Positions 59,325-64,000 of a stretch of DNA of 64,000 nucleotides are shown here, one piece after another. A program made the translations under genes and the position numbers. The stretch's first letter is position 1. Every line of letters starts with the position of its first letter. This DNA comes from CAYQNU01 sp964419055 (GTDB taxonomy: Bacteria; Bacteroidota; Bacteroidia; Flavobacteriales_D; Parvicellaceae), in assembly GCA_964419055.1 (NCBI GenBank), contig CAYQNU010000019.1, positions 1-64,000 of the forward strand, read 5' to 3'. Below the pieces are notes generated by a model. It was given only the letters and a program-made list of their open reading frames with translations. It was not told the DNA's origin and searched no databases.

Positions 59325-61504
59325 ATGCTAACTCCTATTATACATACATCATCGATTTGCTCATGCCCTCCCTTCCATTCTTCAAAATGCTGTTCAAGTA
59401 CATTTTTTTGTTCATCCATAGTTTTATTTTGTATTGAAAGCAACAATTCTTTAAAGGGTTTGTACATAAACTTTTTGCCTTTTGGTCCACCAAATTGGTC
59501 AGCATAGCCATCGGTAAAAATATAAATGGTATCGCCTTCGGCAAGTTCAATACTATGTGTAGTAAATGGCTTGGGGTCAGCATAGTTTCCAACGGGTTGT
59601 TTATCGCCTTTAATTTCAATCAATTCTGAATCGCCACCCAAATTATTTTTAACAATCCACAGGGGGTTATTTGCTCCAGACCATTCCAATAGGTTGCCCG
59701 TCAATTTACACAACGAAATATCCATTCCATCTTTGACTTGTTCTCCACTTTTTGCAAACCGGTCAATGACCAATTCGCGTGTTCTGTCTAACAATTTACC
59801 CGTTTCAGTGATTCCCTCTTCGAGCAAAGCTTTGGATAAGGCATTACTACAAATCACACTTACCATAGCACCCGGCACACCGTGGCCTGTGCAATCTGCC
59901 GCTGCGAAATATACGGTATTTTCAGTTTTGGATTGGAGATTATGCGAAGTCGAAACCTCGAGCCAATAAAAATCACCACTCACCACATCCTTGGGTTTGA
60001 AAAAAATAAATCCATTTTTGAGATTTTCTACCAAAGCATTTCGAGAAGGTAAAATAGCCTCTTGAATGCGCTTGGCGTAATTTATTGAATCCACAATTTC
60101 TTTTTGCTTTTCTTCAATAATTTCTTTTTGATGATGTATTTCACTATTGGTTTTCTCCAACAATTGATTCGTTTTTATTTTTTGCCGATTACTCTTATAC
60201 AAGGATATCCCTAGTATTACCGACAAAATAATAACAACCACAGCTGCAATCAAAAAAACGGTAATGAATTGAGTTCTACGTTTTGCTTTCTCCGTTTCGG
60301 CTTGTTGCAATTGGTTGTCGGCTTGTTGCAATTTTACTGAAGTGTTTAATAATTCTATATCCTTATCTTTTTGATCTACTTCATATATTGTTCTTAACTC
60401 TGAAAGTGACTCACTGTTTTTTAACTTGGATAGAGAATCATGATGTACAATAAAAACCTCCAATGATTCAAATGCTTGTTTATAATTGCCCATCTGAAAA
60501 TAAGAGGATGCTAATGTTCTATATCCTTCTGAAAGATAAATTAAAGACCCACTTTTTTTTGAATAATAAATCCCTTCATTTAAGTGCTTAATAGCTTCGG
60601 TATAATCCTTTACTTTAAAATAATACTTTCCAATTTTGTTATAGGTACTTCCCATAGTTTCAGGGTTCATACCTTCTAATGCTGACTTGAGTGAAATGGC
60701 TTTTTTATAATTTTCAAAAGCTTTTTTATCCTGACCTAACTTTTCATATAGTGTTCCAATATCGGTGTAGGTATATGAAGCACCGTAATCATCACCTAAT
60801 TTCAATTTTATTGCCAACGATTTTTCAAAATAAAACATTGCCGAATCGTCTAGGTTTAGATGCATCATACTAATGGCCATATTGTTCATAGACCAAGAGG
60901 CGTACTTCTCTTCAATATTTATTAAATTTTGATAACTTTTTCGATAATATTTTATGGCCTCTTCAAAGGATTCAGAAGTGCTAAAAATGTTTGCAATTCC
61001 CATTTGAGATAATCCCAAACCCCTTAATTCCCCAATTGATTCATATATTTTTTCAGCTTTTAAATAATTCTGAAGGGCCAATTCAAATTTTGCTGTGAGA
61101 TCATATATATTGCCTAAACTAACATAAACACCCGCTATTTCTTTTTGAAATTTGGATGACCCAAATTTTTCAAGCACATTTTTGAGAATGATTTCACCTT
61201 GAGTATAATCACCTTGTTCTGTTAAATAACGCCCAAGACTTTCTTTAGAAACGATAATTCCTTTTTCATAATTGAGTTCTGTGGAAATTTTAATGGCTTG
61301 TTCAGCATATCGTTTCGATTTTACTGTATCTTCTCTTAAATAGTAGGATGATAACTTATTCAAAGCATCCACATCAGATGCAGTGAAATCTTTTTTTACA
61401 ATACTTTTCTCTAAACTATCGATTGTTTGAATACTCGTTTGAGCATTCAAAAAAGATGATGAAAAAATGAATCCCCAAAATACTATTTGAACCAATTTAA
61501 TCAA
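59321..61504 (-). CDS. Exported TPR sensor with transmembrane helix and SpoIIE phosphatase
   Basis: A 727-residue protein: signal (VQIVFWGFIFSSSFLNAQ), a periplasmic array of TPRs (about 45-365; YVSLGNIYDLTAKFELALQN, YNKIGKYYFKVKDYTEAIKH), a membrane helix (FITVFLIAAVVVIILSVILG), a short coiled coil (HQKEIIEEKQKEIVDSINYA) and a cytoplasmic SpoIIE phosphatase with KPKDVVSGDFYWLEV, AADCTGHGVPGAMVSVICSN, YIFTDGYADQFGGPKGKKFM and EQIDDVCIIGVSI. The metal-binding Asp residues are complete. Probably a sensor transmitting an envelope signal to a phosphoprotein. It directly precedes its frameshifted paralogue. Confidence 0.93.
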   Translation of the reverse strand: MIKLVQIVFWGFIFSSSFLNAQTSIQTIDSLEKSIVKKDFTASDVDALNKLSSYYLREDTVKSKRYAEQAIKISTELNYEKGIIVSKESLGRYLTEQGDYTQGEIILKNVLEKFGSSKFQKEIAGVYVSLGNIYDLTAKFELALQNYLKAEKIYESIGELRGLGLSQMGIANIFSTSESFEEAIKYYRKSYQNLINIEEKYASWSMNNMAISMMHLNLDDSAMFYFEKSLAIKLKLGDDYGASYTYTDIGTLYEKLGQDKKAFENYKKAISLKSALEGMNPETMGSTYNKIGKYYFKVKDYTEAIKHLNEGIYYSKKSGSLIYLSEGYRTLASSYFQMGNYKQAFESLEVFIVHHDSLSKLKNSESLSELRTIYEVDQKDKDIELLNTSVKLQQADNQLQQAETEKAKRRTQFITVFLIAAVVVIILSVILGISLYKSNRQKIKTNQLLEKTNSEIHHQKEIIEEKQKEIVDSINYAKRIQEAILPSRNALVENLKNGFIFFKPKDVVSGDFYWLEVSTSHNLQSKTENTVYFAAADCTGHGVPGAMVSVICSNALSKALLEEGITETGKLLDRTRELVIDRFAKSGEQVKDGMDISLCKLTGNLLEWSGANNPLWIVKNNLGGDSELIEIKGDKQPVGNYADPKPFTTHSIELAEGDTIYIFTDGYADQFGGPKGKKFMYKPFKELLLSIQNKTMDEQKNVLEQHFEEWKGGHEQIDDVCIIGVSI

Positions 61505-61560
61505 TAGAAATTCTTTATAAAGGTGAAATATTTAGCAACACAAAATGACCATAATACTCG

Positions 61561-61980
61561 CTACCCCTCAATCCTTTGATTTTTGTATTTAACCAAATTG
61601 AAAACGATTAGAACAATAATAAATATAATCCAAACCCAATATCCATATAACAAAATACCTTTTTCATAATATTTGTATACCCAAAAAAGGGCAGAACTCA
61701 AACTAAATGCAGAAATAAAAAATGTTGGAATCAATTTAATGCGAACTCGGTAGCTCCAAATAACCAACGTTAACACAAAAAAATTAGTTAAAACGGTAAC
61801 CATCACTTGGAGATATTCAAAATAATCTTGCACCAAAAACAGCCTACTAATATTTAATAAAAAGGCTTCGGCTCCACTTAATTGTTTTTCAAATAAAAAC
61901 TGAATCACAGGTAAAAATAGGCACATCACAAAAAGTGCGGTCAATAGAATTGAATATATGATATTCTGTTTGCGGTTCAT
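61561..61980 (-). CDS. Membrane protein with four predicted helices, unknown
   Basis: A 139-residue integral membrane protein with four hydrophobic segments (about 9-30, 55-76, 82-102, 112-131: IIYSILLTALFVMCLFLPVI, VMVTVLTNFFVLTLVIWSYR, FFISAFSLSSALFWVYKYYE, LYGYWVWIIFIIVLIVFNLV). The size resembles the DUF4293 membrane family of Bacteroidota, but I cannot confirm it. It lies between the HMG-CoA-lyase-like gene and the phosphatase pair. Confidence 0.7.
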   Translation of the reverse strand: MNRKQNIIYSILLTALFVMCLFLPVIQFLFEKQLSGAEAFLLNISRLFLVQDYFEYLQVMVTVLTNFFVLTLVIWSYRVRIKLIPTFFISAFSLSSALFWVYKYYEKGILLYGYWVWIIFIIVLIVFNLVKYKNQRIEG

Positions 61981-62030
61981 TTTTAATAAATCTTCGAATC
62001 AAAAATAGTTTATTTTTCTTACAAATTGCA

Positions 62031-62903
62031 TTATTTGGGAAAAACTTGATCAGCCAAGAGCATTGCTTCTTTAAAAGCCTCTTCGTTCAATCCATGTGGA
62101 ATGGAATGATTATTTAAATAAGAAATCAGATTTTCAGTGGGCATATTCCCTGTTAGGTCGTCTTTGGCCATTGGACATCCACCGTAACCTTTTATGGCAC
62201 TGTCAAATCGAATACAACCGTTTTCGATAGCCATGTGAATTTTTTCTTCCCATTTTTCGGGAGTGGTATGCAAATGAGCACCAATTTCTACCCCTTTTCC
62301 TTTAAAATTTTTATTGAGTTCAGAAAAAATGTATTGAATTGTTTCTGGATTAGAAGTTCCAATGGTGTCGGACATGGAAAGAATCTTAACTCCGTATTGA
62401 TCTACTAATTTATCAGCCCATTTGGCTACAATTTCAGCACTCCATTCATCATTATATGGATTTCCAAATGCCATAGAAAAATAGGTCACCAATTCTTTAT
62501 TATTTTTAATGCAAAGGTTATTTACGGCTTCTAAACGTTTCAACGATTCTTCTATGGTTGAATTTATGTTGCGTTGCTGAAAAGTGGGCGAAATAGAAAA
62601 AGGAAAACCTAAATAAGTAATTGAGTCAAATTGTACAGCTTCTTCTGCTCCCCTTTTATTGGCCACTATTACCAATAATTTAGACTTAGAATTTGATAGA
62701 TCTATTTTTGATAGAACCAATGCGGTATCCTTGAGTTGCGGAATAGACTTAGGGGAAACAAAACTCCCCATATCCAACGTGTCAAAATTAACCTTTAATA
62801 ATTGATTGATGTAGTTAACTTTTACATCAACAGGTATATAATCGTGAAGTCCTTGCATCGCGTCACGAGGACATTCAATAAGTTTAATTGGTTTATTCTC
62901 CAT
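62031..62903 (-). CDS. Hydroxymethylglutaryl-CoA lyase-like enzyme
   Basis: A 290-residue member of the HMGL-like TIM-barrel family: KLIECPRDAMQGLHDYIPVD at the start (in the classical motif this is EVGPRDGLQ), LDMGSFVSPKSIPQLKDTA, ISMAF-equivalent YFSMAFGNPYNDEW, LSMSDTIGTSNPETI, IGAHLHTTPEKWEEKI and the Cys loop GYGGCPMAKDDLTGNMPTE. The enzyme splits HMG-CoA into acetoacetate and acetyl-CoA in leucine degradation. The altered first motif (EC in place of EVG) is common in Bacteroidota versions. No other leucine-degradation genes are near. Confidence 0.9.
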   Translation of the reverse strand: MENKPIKLIECPRDAMQGLHDYIPVDVKVNYINQLLKVNFDTLDMGSFVSPKSIPQLKDTALVLSKIDLSNSKSKLLVIVANKRGAEEAVQFDSITYLGFPFSISPTFQQRNINSTIEESLKRLEAVNNLCIKNNKELVTYFSMAFGNPYNDEWSAEIVAKWADKLVDQYGVKILSMSDTIGTSNPETIQYIFSELNKNFKGKGVEIGAHLHTTPEKWEEKIHMAIENGCIRFDSAIKGYGGCPMAKDDLTGNMPTENLISYLNNHSIPHGLNEEAFKEAMLLADQVFPK

Positions 62904-62917
62904 ACAAATAACAATCT

Positions 62918-63889
62918 TTATTCACAAATAACTTGATGAACCGAGGGTGCAATACCCGTCCAAATTCCTAAACCTCCATTTATATTGTTAGGTAAGTTGC
63001 CCGATGAAGCAAAAGGACTTCCTGCAGAAGCAGCCTGATTTTCCATCGCACGAATGTAAAGAAAATATTCACGTGGTATGGAACAAAATTTTACTTCTAC
63101 GGTATCACCTCTTTTAAAATAGCCCTCTTCTGGTCCTTCGTCATCAGGTCCTTCTATGTTTCCTACTTCTCCTCTACTGTATGCAAAATCAAATGTTTTA
63201 CCGTTAAAAAATTTATCTTCAACCGAACTTCCTAGAGGTGCTATATGAAATGGATCTTTTACTTGCCCCAATTCCTCCCCATAGGTATACATATTTGTTC
63301 TTTTTGCATACCAACGGTAATTATTTCCCAACGAATCGGGGTCTGTTAAAATAGCCCATACAAAACCTAACGAATCTAGATTAGGCTCTGCTTCAAACCA
63401 CACCGAATCTAATGCCACTGGATAAGGTATTTTGGTGGTAGCCGTAATTTCCTTACCACCCACTAAAATAGATAAATCATATTGATTGCCAATTTGACCT
63501 ATGGCTTGTGCATCTAAACTGGTATACACACAAAAATCAAATCCGCCTAAAAATGCAATTGGAATACCCAAAGCACCACTTACAATATCAATTAAACTAT
63601 CAGGAATGGAGCTCGAACACAATTCAGTAAGCGGAAAAACAGTTCCATTGGTGGTCACGGTAATGTTGGCACCATGAACAAAAGAACCAAATATGGATTC
63701 GGCACTTGCATCTTCAAAATAACCTTGAGTTTCTGTCAAAATTACTATTGGTGGTAAACCCGTTTCTATTCTCCCCTCTACAACATAGGATTGTTCTACT
63801 TCGGGCATATCCAATTTAATGGTTTTTTGACACGAACCCAAAAAAACGAGTGCCAAAATGAAAGGGAAATATCTTTTTATTGTTTTCAT
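62918..63889 (-). CDS. DUF4249 lipoprotein
   Basis: A 323-residue lipoprotein with lipobox LGSC (MKTIKRYFPFILALVFLGSC) and the DUF4249 pattern: YVVEGRIETGLPPIVILTET (usually VVxGxITxxxxPyxVxLs), HGANITVTTNGTVFPLTEL, YDLSILVGGKEITATTKIPY and ANNYRW-like NNYRWYAKRTN, then the closing SAGSPFASSGNLPNNINGGL with GIWTGIA. These proteins regularly follow TonB-dependent receptors and are thought to act with them at the outer membrane. Here the gene starts 6 bases after the receptor stop. Confidence 0.92.
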   Translation of the reverse strand: MKTIKRYFPFILALVFLGSCQKTIKLDMPEVEQSYVVEGRIETGLPPIVILTETQGYFEDASAESIFGSFVHGANITVTTNGTVFPLTELCSSSIPDSLIDIVSGALGIPIAFLGGFDFCVYTSLDAQAIGQIGNQYDLSILVGGKEITATTKIPYPVALDSVWFEAEPNLDSLGFVWAILTDPDSLGNNYRWYAKRTNMYTYGEELGQVKDPFHIAPLGSSVEDKFFNGKTFDFAYSRGEVGNIEGPDDEGPEEGYFKRGDTVEVKFCSIPREYFLYIRAMENQAASAGSPFASSGNLPNNINGGLGIWTGIAPSVHQVICE

Positions 63890-63895
63890 AGTGTT

Positions 63896-64000
63896 TTAGA
63901 ATTTAAAATTCCAAGTTATGGATGGTAAAATCGGGAATAATGAAACTTGGAAAGCTTCTGTTGTGATGTTATTAGTGGATAAATCTCCAGAATAGTTAAA
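63896..64000 (-). CDS. TonB-dependent receptor, C-terminal end (partial)
   Basis: The last 34 codons of a minus-strand gene that enters from the right edge: FNYSGDLSTNNITTEAFQVS, LFPILPSITWNFKF, stop. The terminal barrel strand with final Phe, and the DUF4249 gene directly behind it, identify it as a SusC-like or other TonB-dependent receptor. Confidence 0.75.
   Translation of the reverse strand, partial: FNYSGDLSTNNITTEAFQVSLFPILPSITWNFKF

Overview
This is an AT-rich chromosomal segment of a member of the Bacteroidota, most likely of the Flavobacteriales. The evidence is: several proteins with type IX secretion (T9SS) C-terminal sorting domains, a PorP/SprF-family protein, a DUF4249 lipoprotein directly behind the end of a TonB-dependent receptor, a GH92 mannosidase in a glycan operon, and promoters of the Bacteroidota form TTG-N19..24-TAnnTTTG instead of the classical -35/-10 boxes. 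I see no prophage, integrase, transposase, CRISPR array or rRNA. One tRNA, Lys(UUU), is present.

Layout. 1-2780: a long secreted Ig-like/nidogen-like repeat protein gene that runs off the left edge and is interrupted by an in-frame TAA, plus a small secreted protein. 3091-6573: two pirins, a small GNAT-like protein, then a set of two rhodaneses, a small membrane protein and a thioredoxin behind a Crp/Fnr-type palindrome. 6603-11345: a T9SS cargo protein, hpf, valS, a secreted NlpC-like protein and a 52-residue Cys-rich microprotein. 11346-11840: gene-free DNA with a mosaic inverted repeat. 11841-20310: an apparent N-glycan utilisation cluster (FHS-type sugar transporter, ROK kinase, glycosylasparaginase, CutC, an unknown protein, secreted GH92 mannosidase, GNAT). 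20376-23894: an RsmI-like methylase, a tocopherol-cyclase-like protein, an FAD oxidoreductase and a small membrane protein. 23994-34508 (minus strand): aconitase, then a four-gene unit (lipoprotein, secreted protein, TerB-ABCG exporter, accA), PorP/SprF, cysH and tRNA-Lys. 34766-42236: a haem lipoprotein, a GH3/beta-lactamase fusion, a double amidohydrolase and a methyltransferase. 42376-55268 (mostly minus): a T9SS beta-propeller protein, a GAF-SpoIIE phosphatase with lpxD, a secreted superoxide dismutase with an extra C-terminal domain, a TIGR01777 epimerase, and an outer-membrane barrel paired with a large TPR protein. 55493-64000: DUF1599, folP with an SMR exporter, two tandem TPR-TM-SpoIIE phosphatases (one frameshifted), a membrane protein, an HMG-CoA-lyase-like enzyme, DUF4249 and a TonB-receptor end.

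How the parts work together. The 11.9-20.3 kb cluster can be read as a pathway: mannose trimming by the secreted GH92 enzyme, release of GlcNAc from asparagine by the glycosylasparaginase, uptake by the transporter and phosphorylation by the ROK kinase. The rhodanese/DUF2892/thioredoxin set looks like a sulfane-sulfur or redox unit. Three SpoIIE-type phosphatases suggest phosphatase-based signalling.

The most unusual observations are two short hairpin-forming repeats inserted in frame within one SpoIIE phosphatase gene, which its intact neighbour lacks, and the broken reading frames (57.2-59.3 kb, 1.2 kb and probably near base 50), which are either real gene decay or sequence errors.
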